In this document: piece by piece, positions 53,851 to 64,000 of the stretch
Layout: each line of letters begins with the position of its first letter
Numbering within the stretch: the stretch's first letter is position 1
Assembly (NCBI GenBank): GCA_902702965.1
Contig: CACRXP010000718.1
Coordinates: 2,693-66,692 of the forward strand
Reading direction: 5' to 3'
From: Spirometra erinaceieuropaei
Lineage: Eukaryota > Platyhelminthes > Cestoda > Diphyllobothriidea > Diphyllobothriidae
Length of the DNA: 64,000 bases
Position numbers and translations under genes: made by a program
Notes under the pieces: model-generated
Told to the model about the DNA's origin: nothing
Seen by the model: only the letters and a program-made list of their open reading frames with translations
Databases searched by the model: none

Positions 53851-55555
53851 TTTCGCCGAGCTTTACACGTCGGTTTAATATGAATTTCTCTAATAAGCAG
53901 TCCCTTTGCAAGGCCTGCGACTCACGTATTGCGATATGTTGTTTACCGTATTTGAAAGCAAAGTTATCTTGAAAATTCCGACTTTTGCTGGGCTTTTTCG
54001 TCTACCTGAAAATCGTTGATAACGAATTTGCTGCAAATGAAATAACTCACTATTTACACTGGAGCTGTGTTCACTATATTTGCTTTCTTTCTGACACCGT
54101 TCGAGTGAATGGCCGTATCAGCACTAAGATGTTGCTAAAACCCCTAAAAGTTCTCCCGTTTTGTTCTTAAATTGCCCTTCACCGCAAACCAGACAACAAC
54201 AAGGGTTAATTTGCCTGCGCAATAAACGTGTTTCAAAGATTTTATTGGGTGAAATGTCAGCATGCTAAAATGAAAATCCATTCCACATTCTGTTCAAAAA
54301 AGCATCTACGCCGGTAACCATCCGAAGACCTATTTTTGCATCGTTGACTGTGTTTCTATTAGGTGACACTAATTAAAGTTGAAATAATTTGTCAAAACAA
54401 TCGTAGGCTACTTGAAAATTGCTGTCTGATTTTACGTAAATTATGCGTGATAAAAAGTGACTCAAGTATCCTATTTTCGGGAAGAATTTGCCTCTTTGAT
54501 TCTTTAAATACTCAGATTTCTACGTCTATGTGATTGGTTGTTTTAAAAGACGCGCCTAGCGTACTCCGCACCTGAACATTCAAATATCGCGAAGACCACC
54601 ATATTCATGTTTGCTGTCCAGCCGCCCTTCTGACTTCCAAGCGTTTAGAAAGATGGCTATAAATGTAGAAGCTCGTGCAACAATATCAGTGCTTTTAAGT
54701 AATCGCCTTTGTTTGCGGACACTGCGTGGCAGGCGTTATAGAACGAAAAAGCCTCATGCAAAAGTACTGTTGGTAAAAAAAGCTCGAATAAACCAATTAT
54801 TCCCTTGAAATTTGTTCAGAAAATATAAGGTAGGTGGATATTCGTCAGAAAAATGCTCATATAAATAGATTCCAAAAGACGTAACATATAATGGGTGTAT
54901 GTTCTTTGTTGGTTTGAATTATGGACTTCCGTTGTCTGGTGGTTTCGGTTGAAATATGACTTAGATCGCCATTTACATAGCAAGACAACGCCGAGGGCTC
55001 ATTACTTTAGTAACCGGTTTCCAAGCCGCCTTATGTTTGAGATTGTAACAGATACAAACATTAGAACTTATTTTTTTCGGCAGTCGACCGAGATAACTAA
55101 AGCGCACAATTTGTTGCCCGATATTTTCAGAACACCGTACACTTCAAAGGACTGCACTGTTGTCGAAATCGCGTAGTTACTTTACGGAAGAAATGCCCTC
55201 CTAATAAACGAACAGGCAAAAGTCCGCAAATTACTGTTTGAATAACTTAAACAGATACGCGACCAGCGTTCAGCGTACGTCTCATATATGGTACAAATAA
55301 ACCAGAATTGTCAACTTGGAGTTTATTTCCGTGTTTGTAGACACTATCTGGGGAAATACTATCCCTGGATAAATTTAAAGTGCGTACATATTTAATTAGC
55401 ATCTAATTTAAGGCCAGTATTTTTCTTCCAAACATGTTAAAATTTATGGCAATAGGTCAGTCCTTGCCAGCCTTCATAATGCAACATTATTAATTAGATA
55501 AACGTTCCGTGCAGCTTTTTACTTTCCTCGGCTATCGCTTGCTGACTTGGAGTTG
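53851..55555. other. unassigned AT-rich sequence
   Basis: Several frames of 60-93 codons without family resemblance. Nothing assigned. Confidence 0.4.
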
Positions 55556-55559
55556 GCCG

Positions 55560-56340
55560 GTCTGTTTAAAATTAGCAGACTCAGACCGCAGTGGAATGAC
55601 CGCATAATAATCATTAACAGTCAACGGGCAGCCCATATTGTGCACGATATGTCTTACTACCTGTGTCTTGCAACGGTAAAACGCGTGTCTGGATATCGTT
55701 CAATCTGTTAACATGATACAGGCTGCCTGTGGGAAATTTATGACTACTACACGTTATTCCGTTGCGAATGATAAAAATTTGCCCAAATATTCATAGTAAA
55801 TTTCAGTTTATAACTATGGATCTCAAATGAGTAAATTTAATCCAAACTATCGACCTTTTCATGGGAAAATTAAAAATCTGCAATTTCAGATTATAAAACC
55901 AAGCAGAGAAGAACACGGGGAACGCTGTGGATCCAGTAATGAGGCCAGCCCTCTCAGGTGCGCCATTCAGAGGAAGAATATCAGCAAAATACGTTTTAGA
56001 AGCTGTTATGCATATCCTGTTCAACGTTGCAGTAAAATGGACCAAGTACGCGACTAGGATGATAGTTAAATAAATATTTTTCGGCCTTAAAATATCATAG
56101 GTACAGATATTTTGAAAACAAACAAAAGACAGTGTAAGGCGTACCTGACTTTCCTCAAAAATGTTACGTAAGAGTTGATTAATATGCAAGCGTTCTGTCC
56201 TGAATACTTGATTTAATAGTAGCATTGGCAGTCATTGGCAAAATCTCGCCAGTCATGCCGTTCTTTTAAAGTACATAAATTTGCAGGCGGTTGGAATATT
56301 GTACTTCTAAAATCCGACATCGAACTCAAATTTTAGAACT
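55560..56340 (+). repeat. dispersed repeats U1 and neighbours
   Basis: Shares GCCCAAATATTCATAGTAAA, AAATCTGCAATTTCA and GGGGAACGCTGTGGATCC-like words with 58,350-58,560 and 27,780-27,830. Further right, GCAGTCATTGGCAAAATC and GGCGGTTGGAATATTGTAC match 50,708-50,795. The 140-codon minus-strand frame (55,803-56,225) lies inside this repeat. Confidence 0.5.
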
Positions 56341-56747
56341 ACGGTCAAGGTTTTCTGAGGTGCACTACCTACCTAGAATGGCCTGAATTGTTCTTAGTAG
56401 AAAGTTAGAACTATGTGACGCATGAGTGAGTCCACTAGGCAGTGTCACCGGAGAGAACTTCTTCATCGAAAAGTAGATCAAAAATCCACAGCTGATAAGG
56501 AAGTAACGGAAACATAAAATGTTACTTTTTCCTGAATTATTAGACACTGTCATTTACGATAAGCTGACTAAACGCTGGTTGATTTACACTTTGCGGGAGA
56601 GGGGATGTCGACTGAAAAGTAAACACCACTAGACACGGAAATATTTCTTATCAGTTGCGAAACTTGAAATAGACAGCTAGATGTTTTAGCATCAACCCCA
56701 GATAACATTGGCGTTGCAGCGATTTCCTGAAGACGATTCCACTGTGA
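56341..56747. other. unassigned intergenic sequence
   Basis: Nothing recognised. Confidence 0.35.
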
Positions 56748-57037
56748 GAACAATTTAAAATATTTAAAGCAAAAGCTGTTCCCATTTGTGGACGTTGAAC
56801 GAGAAATGTTTATTTCATCCTAGCCTAGTCCCTCCCTCCTTTATTCAGCATATGGTGGGAGATTTTCCTGAACACACCGTTAACTGTGAGGTGTGTGTAC
56901 TAGTAGGCAGTACGTCTACCCCCATGTTAATAGTTAACGACGCGAATATCGACCATCACGGCACTTGCAACGATCCCTGATGAAGGGGAGGGAGCCGTGA
57001 ACATTCATAGGTATGCGGTGGCATGGCTACTGCATCC

Positions 57038-57045
57038 TATAAATA
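57038..57045 (+). promoter_or_regulatory. TATA-like box of PLE-A end
   Basis: TATAAATA within CATCCTATAAATACTGC, starting 51 bp upstream of the hammerhead core C at 57,089. Confidence 0.58.
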
Positions 57046-57078
57046 CTGCAGCCACATGTGCATGAACCACCCTTATCT

Positions 57079-57135
57079 GCTTATGTCTCTGATGATGGAT
57101 TCGAGCAGGAATCCGAAACGTCAGGCTAATAAAGC
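57079..57135 (+). ncRNA. hammerhead ribozyme motif, best-preserved copy
   Basis: CTGATGA at 57,089-57,095. Stem II is GGATTC (57,097-57,102) with GAATCC (57,109-57,114), all six pairs. GAAACGTC lies at 57,115-57,122, with expected cleavage after 57,122. Stem I pairs GTCT (57,085-57,088) with AGGC (57,123-57,126). Beyond a small internal loop, GCTTAT pairs with ATAAAGC. Stem III is the self-complementary ACGU, so two ribozymes would have to pair. Confidence 0.82.
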
Positions 57136-57334
57136 TCTTGTCCCGGCGATCGTGTCTCCTTCTTCAAGTCCGGATATAGTCTGTCAAAGTGAGAAGCGAA
57201 AATCTTCTTGTCATCTTAAAGTTAGTTCAACATTTGTCTAAATTCGGCCAGTGACACTTGAAAATGTAGATTCCAATAAGCATGACGTGAAATTGTGCTG
57301 ACTTTCTGGAGTGCGTGTGTGTTCTGTGAGCTAT

Positions 57335-57720
57335 ACGGCAGTAGCTGTACGGTTAGCGAATCCGGTGTTATGCTGTCATAAAACTCAGACACAAGCGCTT
57401 TCTCTGCCGTGGCAAACGTCAACCCCAAGTGATGAAGCCATGCCACCTCAAATCCCTAATCACGATGATGGGTACTCCGTGTACTCAATCCAAGAACATC
57501 GCTCAAAGACTCTCTTACCCCCCTCCCCTAGCTCTGACGACTAACACCCGCCGACCTTGTCATGCGGGCGGCGCGGGGATGATGAGTGTTAATGACTTAA
57601 TAGCCCTTGGGACATCTATAAACACTGTTGATTTTGTACATTTTCATTCCTTCATGTAATTGTATTGGCGTGACGAAGAAGTACCGAAAACGCGTGTTTG
57701 CCAACTTGAATTTTCAAGTA
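57335..57720 (+). pseudogene. PLE-B tail insertion
   Basis: Starts mid-protein with AVAVRLANPVLCC and KTQTQALSLPWQTSTPSDE, the same tail as in 20,912-21,490. It ends with the family hammerhead-like motif: TTGGC, GTGACGA, GAAAACGCGTGTT, then GCCAA (57,664-57,704), where TTGGC and GCCAA form stem I and AAC/GTT stem III. Severely 5'-truncated. Precise edges are known from the empty paralogue. Confidence 0.7.
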
Positions 57721-58349
57721 TTATCTTTTAGTCAAATCCCCAGTTGAAGCAAAGTCAGAAGGCATCACAATGAGGGGTTTGTTATATGCACAGCCTGGGG
57801 TTGTCCTCTTGGGCGGCAGTGGTTGCTGGCAAAGCCTGGGAGTCCGTGGGGCAGTGATGACAGCCACTTTTGTAGGCTCCTGAGGCAAGCTCAAGTGGTC
57901 TCCAATCGGTGTGCGTTATATTTTCTGGAGAGTGATCTCCCGGTGGTTACGGTTGTGATTTCAAGGGAGGCGCCTTCACGTGATCGCATGTGCAGCTGTG
58001 AACTAAGTGTAATAAATTTAGTAGATTGCCATCTTCAAGGGGAAAATTAAATATGTACTCCCAAAGACCGTGTGGCAGCCGTCTTGCGGTCCCTGCGACG
58101 GTGTGCAACTTCAACCACAAGTGGCTCGAGAATGCGATCGACAGCGCTTCCGTATGTCGAGAACGTTACGGAAGCTGTCATACTTCCTGTGTCATGCAGC
58201 GAAAGAATATTGACAAAGGGCGTATCTGTGTTTTAAGGTAGTATCATTCTTCTCAAGTATGTTATATTGTGCCATCCATGAAAAGAATATTGGCTGCCTG
58301 CTGCTAAAAAAATATATACTATGCGTCATCTCGGTGTGGATCATGGCAT

Positions 58350-58559
58350 TTTGCCCAAATATTCATAGTCAATTTCAGTTTGTGCCTATGGGCATCAAAT
58401 ATATATATTTGCTTCAAATTAACGGCCAGTTTCTGGGGAAATTAAAAGTCTGCAATTTCAAAATTAGAGTACTAACCAGAGGAGAAGACAAGTAACGCTG
58501 GGGACCCATCGATGTGCCGAACTCCTCGCAGGCACGTCATACGGACGCAGAACGTGGAG
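58350..58559 (+). repeat. dispersed repeat U1
   Basis: GCCCAAATATTCATAGTCAA, AAAAGTCTGCAATTTCA and GTAACGCTGGGGACCCATCG, co-linear with 55,777-55,980. Confidence 0.5.
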
Positions 58560-59720
58560 AGGTCAACACCACAGCGACTGCTCTACCCAGGATAACAGTT
58601 GCTTGCCATGCTAGCGTCAGTGAAAAGCCTACGCTCTCTTAAACGACGATGTGCATCATCTGCGGTATTTTTGGTGACCGGTGATGGTGGACTTGCGCAG
58701 CATCTGTCTCACCGTCTCCTCCCCCACACGCCTGGTACTGGTAGCAAGACAGCGTCAGAACAACCAACATGTGTTCATCGAATTAACTGCAAAACCCAAC
58801 GGTGAAAGCTGGAGCTGGCCGTCCTGATAGGCATGTGGTTACGCGGCAACTGCAGTCTCTGAGCTGCCATTACCATTATCTGAGATTTTCTCACATTATG
58901 GGTTTTAGTGGGAATCGAAAACGTCGGTCCAATAAACCGCTTGTTTCAGCAATTGCAATTTTTTGTATTTCTACATAATTTGTCTATCTTCAAAGTCCAT
59001 ATATGCGGCATTTTATTAGTAGATATCCAAGGACCTCATTCTTCTATACCATTAAGACAAGGATAAAATTACCATGTCTGGCCGACATCTGCACTTTTCG
59101 CAAATGGAAAAACTTGCGTTTCTCCTAACGTCGGAACCACCCATATTATCTCTGCCTACTTTTAACTACTGTTATACGGTTGCAAATGTGCTGCAGATAA
59201 GCCATATAAATCCTGGTATATCGCTTCGTCTGTTAGTGTTTTTTTCCCGTTATAAATGCACTTTGAAATACGAAGTCGCATCCATTCGCATGACGGACTC
59301 TAATAACGAAGAACATGTCTGGTTTTCTAAAAATAAAATGTTTGTTTGAGACATGTACCATTCAGTTCACTACCAACAAAATTAATTATCAAGCATGGCA
59401 CGTTTGCTTTTGTAAATCACTCGAGGATATTATACTCTTATCTAAAAGAAAAACGAGCTGAAATGCAATAATAAATTTGACAGTTTCTGGTGATGGTCAC
59501 CTGTAGGAGATTAAAAACGCGGACTAATGTATGAACTGCCCCAGTGATATCATGTTCATCTTCTTTGCACCTAGAGAACTGTTTGCGTAAACGGTAACAC
59601 AGGTTTCTGCTCAAATTAACAGCTATTTTGCTCGATCAAATTACTTGAACATATCGTACATAAAAAGACATTTCCCGGAACGAGTCATGGAAATGGGCTA
59701 AATGTGCATCTTTTAACTTA
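58560..59720 (+). repeat. long repeat U2, copy 2 (contains PLE-D 3' end)
   Basis: Co-linear with 47,500-48,715. The PLE-D end motif here is the clearest of the three (GGGAATCGAAAACGTCGGTC near 58,909, then CAATAAACCGCTTG). The 91-codon frame at 59,074-59,349 aligns without gaps to the frame in copy 1. Confidence 0.6.
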
Positions 59721-60177
59721 TAATTCATTTTCCTTTTTACGTTGCCCCAATTTTTATGTGGCATCCAATTTAAGACAAGAGTTATCTTCCACTTAAGATA
59801 AAACTGGTTGTAAATAAGCCACTCCTTAGTAGCATTCAAAGAGTACGAATATTGTGTCGATATACGTTCAGTGCAAGTTGTTAATTTTCTCGAACATTGC
59901 TCGCTTACTCGGACTGAACCGGTATATTTGGGACTAATAGGCTCAGAGTGACATTCCATATGAATATAAGGGTCAGGGTCCACCAGACACAGCGAAGGTA
60001 CCGCATAATATTCATAAACTCTCAACAGGCAGCCGATAGTATATGCCCAGGTAATACGATATAACATGTATGGCGGAAAAGATGCTTATTGTGCTATGCA
60101 GCGGCGATACGGGTGTATGGACTTTTAGCTAGTACCTTTTCTCTCAAGGATGAATTATAGCGCACCTGAGGATATAG
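59721..60177. other. unassigned; U1-type end
   Basis: Bases 59,985-60,135 match 27,640-27,890 (CTCAACAGGCAGCCGATAGT, GACTTTTAGCTAGTACCTTT). The 143-codon minus-strand frame (59,636-60,067) has no recognisable family and overlaps the repeat. Confidence 0.4.
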
Positions 60178-60400
60178 CAGTGGTATCTAATTTAACACAA
60201 AACTTAAGCGGAATTCTGAAATGTGTTGTTGATGAGGACGGATTGCTTAAAAGGGGTGGATTATTAGGCAGACGTATTCCAAAACATTTCAGTCGCACCA
60301 GACTGCTGGACTCCCGAAGCATTCCTGTCTCTTTACCTTCATCAATAAGATGCCTAAGCGGTAAAATGTTTTCCGGTCGACTTTGCTTATCAAATATATG
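60178..60400. mobile_element. fold-back element left-arm remnant
   Basis: CAGTGGTATCTAATTT end, then GCGGAATTCTGAAATGTGTT and GAGGACGGATTGCTTAAAAG, matching the left arms at 8,108 and 51,491. No right arm recognised. Confidence 0.4.
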
Positions 60401-63400
60401 GTAAAACAGTTAATAAATACATGATAATGGTTGCTTATTTACGACTAATCGTGTCTTCAACAAAAAGGGCCCAGGAACAAGCGTTTTTTCAGTTTTTTAA
60501 AACCTTATTGACTACTTTTGAGCCTGCTGAGCCAATACTATTGCATTGAGTGGTTAAAGTATACGGGCTATATGCTCTTAATGAAGGGAAAATCACATCT
60601 TTTTCTAGGGAATTGATAAAATATTATATGGGTTTCATAAAATTTTACAAGGAATGCGGACTATGTTGCATGCTTCCTAAAGGGCATTGCTAAAATGCAG
60701 ATGCTATGGAACTTAAGTAGACGTTTTATGGTCGTGAAAAGTGTCCTTATCACAAACGTTATCAAAACAAACCTCATCCATATATTAAGCAATAAAATCA
60801 AAAGAAACGCATTTTGCCGCCAAATCCAAAAAGCATATGACCGCGTTTTCTATGTGGCATTGTTCAACCTGGATAAGTATTTAAAACCAGTAGGAAAAAT
60901 CGTACAGCCTTAGTAACCTGTATCAAACTGAACGATTTGAGCGTTTGAACAAACTGTTTCGCCATAACTGCGTAGAGATTTGCAAGTTCGTTTACAAGCT
61001 GAGCTTACCAGGAATGAATTTTAAGTTACTTAGGTATCATCGAAGTTTGTTTTCGATAGCAAATATTTTCAGATATCTTTTACCTTAATTTCCAACGGGA
61101 GTGGCTAACGCCCAACGTCTTTTAGAGAATTTACGATGTTTGAAGTAAATACTTTTGTCGTGTCTGACTCACTTTCAAGCATAGCGTTATCTTAAGGTCA
61201 TTTAAATGAAACAGAGTGAATTTATTTTTCCTCGGTCAAGTACAAACAACAGTTTTATGAAAGAACAGCTTTTACTTCGTAAATATTCGATGAAAAAGAA
61301 AAACTGTGCGTAAAATCATATGACGTATTGTTCCATATGAAGAATAACAACATTATACTCTAAACGTTCATCTGATTATACCGGCCACAATCAAGCGGTG
61401 TAAACCTATTTTTTTAAGTTTAAAACGGTTCAATTAATACATATATTCATTTAATTGACAATAGTCAAAATGCAGTTCACACCAGGACTCAGTGGAAAAA
61501 GATGTAGATAAGCACTTGCTTTGAAATGGTTTCTAAGTGCAAACCTATGATTAATGACAACGGAATTAATGCTAAGCACCCGCAAATACGGAAGCCTACG
61601 CATTTTTATTATGTAAATGTCCGGGCACTGGTGTACTTTAAAATCAGAAAAGAGCGCTGCATACTTTAACCGTAATTTTTAACTAATGTTCACTGCCAAT
61701 GTGAATTTAAGCATATTTTCAAACAGAGGGTAAAACGTGTTCATTCTCTACCCAGCATATAAATTTCCCAATTAAAATAATGAACGCTCCATTTGAGAAT
61801 TTTCGGCAGACAGCAATGTTGAGAGACTCGCGAGACTAATGGGTTGATGATTGCCTTTTTAAGGAAAATAATCTAGTCATTTTACTACATACTTATAAAC
61901 CACTTAATGAAACATTGAGAAATGTATATTTAATGACCAAACTCGTGAAAGGCGTCGCAATTTACGAATGATTGGCAAACGCTCAAACCGGCACTATTGC
62001 GCGAACCAAATATGCGTATTAATAAATAACAACTGTAAGGAATATACACAAAAGCGATATTAAAGACAGTATAAACTTGTTTAAAAATGTCAATATTTTC
62101 AGAAAAGTGGATATTCGCGGAAATGCCAAAAACTTTGCACGCTAGCCAAACAAGCCGATTTCAAAAACAAAAATTTGCTCTTGAAAACTTAATACTAAGT
62201 ATGCTACGACTAGTCTATAAACGATTAATAAACATCCATGCGCCTTTGTCATAGACAAACATTATAATTTATGCCACGCCAATACTCGGGTCGGACTGGA
62301 ATGACTTTGTCTTAGTATGGCTTTTATGAAAGTTTTACTGATCTGGAAGCCTAGCAGTCCATTCAAAAATGCCATACGGCTGGTGTGGGATCCGGCTGTA
62401 CGTGGCACACGTAGAAGGGTTATTTAACTTTCATCCAATCCGCTCGTGCCAATCTGTGCTCGTCACCACGTTGGCCTCTCATCTGAGCATTTCGAGAAAG
62501 AGAGGGAGTGTGGTGAAGGCTGCGCCGGTCACCGGTCCTGTGCTAACCTCATGAAGTGAGAGTCTTTAAACACCCGCGGACCAGAATGCCGAAACTGGTT
62601 CCGCCCAGAAAAATCGAAGCACCATATTGACACAGATAGCAATAACTGTCTCTGATAGTGGACCGGCGTTTTGAATTCCGAAATTCCATAACTTGGATTT
62701 AATATTGATGAAAAATGTAATTCAGTTGCATCAGCGTTTTGTACCACTTCTGATTGTTCCCTATTTCAAAGTTACAGATGACTGAATGCGGAACGATAAT
62801 GGCTAGCCGTACAGCGGCATCAACGTCATCGGCAGTCTAGGTAAATGAGAATGTGACAGTGTTATATCAGGTAACCGCAGCAGAGGCAGTATAACAAAGT
62901 TCAGATATTTTTCTTTAAATGCAAAAATTTTACTTAAGTGAGGCAACAGAATTCATTATTATAGGACCTTGAAACACCTGTTAAATTCTGGCTGGGCTGC
63001 AATCTGACCGAATATGCAAAACAGACGTTTTGAAATTGGCATCTGTCTTAGAATGGTTCTTTTTAGCAGACTTTGCGCAATGCGTGTTTGAGTACATCAG
63101 AATCACTGCAAACAATATCTAGGATCATTTGGCGATGTTTTGTACCTTTAAAATGTTTGAATTCGTGCATAACTTGAAACGGCTGTTATGTTTTTGAGCA
63201 GTCTGCAGTCATCTGATATTTATGAATGGTTTAATTATTTTAAGTAGTCAAACTAATATAATCACATTCCTTTAAAATCTGCCCTAAAATTCTGTTTCTC
63301 CATGCGTTTACCGAGATATTGCATTCTCCCTTAACGTTATATATGACAACACGGTGTTAGTTGTGGTTTTTGGCACATTTAGATAAGACATTTGACTAAG

Positions 63401-63404
63401 TAAT
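60401..63404. other. unassigned AT-rich sequence
   Basis: About 3 kb. A SINE scrap (GGTCGGACTGGAATGACTTT) may lie at 62,291-62,320. No coding, RNA or other repeat signal recognised. Confidence 0.4.
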
Positions 63405-63500
63405 TAAAAAGCCGTCGGCCGAAGCTGTATTCGAACCCACGCCAGTTAGCGCAAGGTTTAAAAACAGGCATGCAGTGAATTCGAGTAGTACCGAGACCAC
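63405..63500 (-). mobile_element. eroded tRNA-like SINE head
   Basis: TGTATTCGAACCCACGCCAG near 63,426 resembles the B box and T arm of SINE2 at 5,411-5,503. The A-box side is only vaguely similar. Confidence 0.3.
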
Positions 63501-64000
63501 GTAGGTTTTCTCAATCGACTTAAATGTGAACACGTTATATCTGTTCCTTTCTTTAAGTGTACTAGGCCGTTTTTCCAAACTTTTTAATATGTACATATGT
63601 TAATTTAAAGAAGTACAAATCGTAGGAACCAAGCTGGAACCGTCCTGGAGTGAGGAGCGCACACGAAATGCCAACGTCAGGGGGGGGTTCGGATCGTTTA
63701 TCGGATAAGCATTAGGATACCAGTTACGCCAAAAATGCCGAAGTTCATATTTATGATCACAAGATAGGCACCAATTATGAATAAAATGTGTGTGACGACC
63801 GCCAATGTTAAAATGCCGGCCTCCGAAGAATCAGCACAAGAGAAGGCCTGGTGAATTATGTCTTTCCGCCAATCTGCGAGGGATCAGGGCTTATCTTGTT
63901 ATTGGTAGTCGACTAGCATGGCCGTCCTCCCTTACGTCTTTAGGGCGCCGCAGTAAATTTTGCTTCGAGAATGTCTGTTGTTTTGGAAGTCAGAGCTGGA
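63501..64000. other. unassigned intergenic sequence
   Basis: Nothing recognised. Confidence 0.35.

Larger units (their letters stand above)
56935..57167 (+). mobile_element. PLE-A terminal repeat insertion
   Basis: Solo plus-strand PLE-A 3' region: GACGCGAATATCGACCATCA, then TATA box, hammerhead and terminal GGCGATCGTGTCTCCTTCTT. The empty paralogue carries TTCTT at the matching place, the same word that ends the element. Confidence 0.72.
56748..57996 (+). repeat. long repeat U3, copy with two PLE insertions
   Basis: Diverged copy of 50,827-51,480 interrupted by a PLE-A end (about 56,935-57,167) and a PLE-B tail (57,335-57,720). Alignment resumes on the far side of each insertion, for example GTGAGCTAT before 57,335 and TTTTAGTCAAATCCCC after 57,720, which are adjacent in the other copy at 51,178-51,204. 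Confidence 0.68.

Noticed and set aside
55803..60067. 140- and 143-codon minus-strand frames (55,803-56,225 and 59,636-60,067)
   Set aside because: Both overlap non-coding dispersed repeats and have no recognisable domain.

Overview
The window looks like intergenic DNA from a repeat-rich metazoan genome. A parasitic flatworm, probably a diphyllobothriid tapeworm (Spirometra/Dibothriocephalus-like), fits best. This is inferred from the repeats: Penelope-like elements (PLEs) with hammerhead ribozymes, an RTE-type LINE with a C2H2 zinc-finger tail, CR1-like LINEs, tRNA-derived SINEs and degenerate TTAGGG tracts. No sequence search was run. I see no bacterial operons, rRNA genes, CRISPR arrays or convincing host genes. 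Almost every recognisable coding signal is a broken transposable element.

Layout. 1-2,590: two PLE-A copies head to head, one split by a 689-bp SINE composite with a 12-bp target-site duplication. 2,600-9,540: LINE endonuclease scrap, fold-back elements, a tRNA-headed SINE, telomere-like tracts and small TIR elements. 9,915-13,920: a PLE-A with an open GIY-YIG reading frame and a snap-back 5' end, a second SINE composite, and PLE-C and PLE-B remnants. 14,930-17,440: telomere-like tract, CR1-like LINE, SINE. 17,946-18,892: a complete fold-back element. 19,386-22,778: a cluster of PLE remnants with inverted ends. 22,779-30,500: mostly unassigned, with triplet microsatellites, PLE-B, SINE and telomere-like pieces. 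30,528-33,360: second complete fold-back element, then the RTE LINE tail. 35,225-45,090: palindromic PLE-A, fold-back element, the best-preserved snap-back PLE (40,105-41,036), SINE composite, PLE-E pair and PLE-C. 46,555-60,170: PLE-D followed by long diverged repeats present two or three times, one copy carrying two PLE insertions absent from its paralogue. 60,400-64,000: AT-rich with almost nothing recognisable.

Families. I use local names. PLE-A has hammerhead ends with CTGANGA and GAAACGTC cores. PLE-B has a different hammerhead-like end closing in TTTGCC or CTCGCC. PLE-C has a GGAGAGC/GCTCTCC hairpin end. PLE-D, -E and -F are represented by tail domains and end motifs. The shared theme is PLE 3' ends occurring in inverted pairs. 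In five PLE-A copies a TATA-like box lies 50-51 bp upstream of the ribozyme core, which suggests the ribozyme lies close to the 5' end of the transcript.
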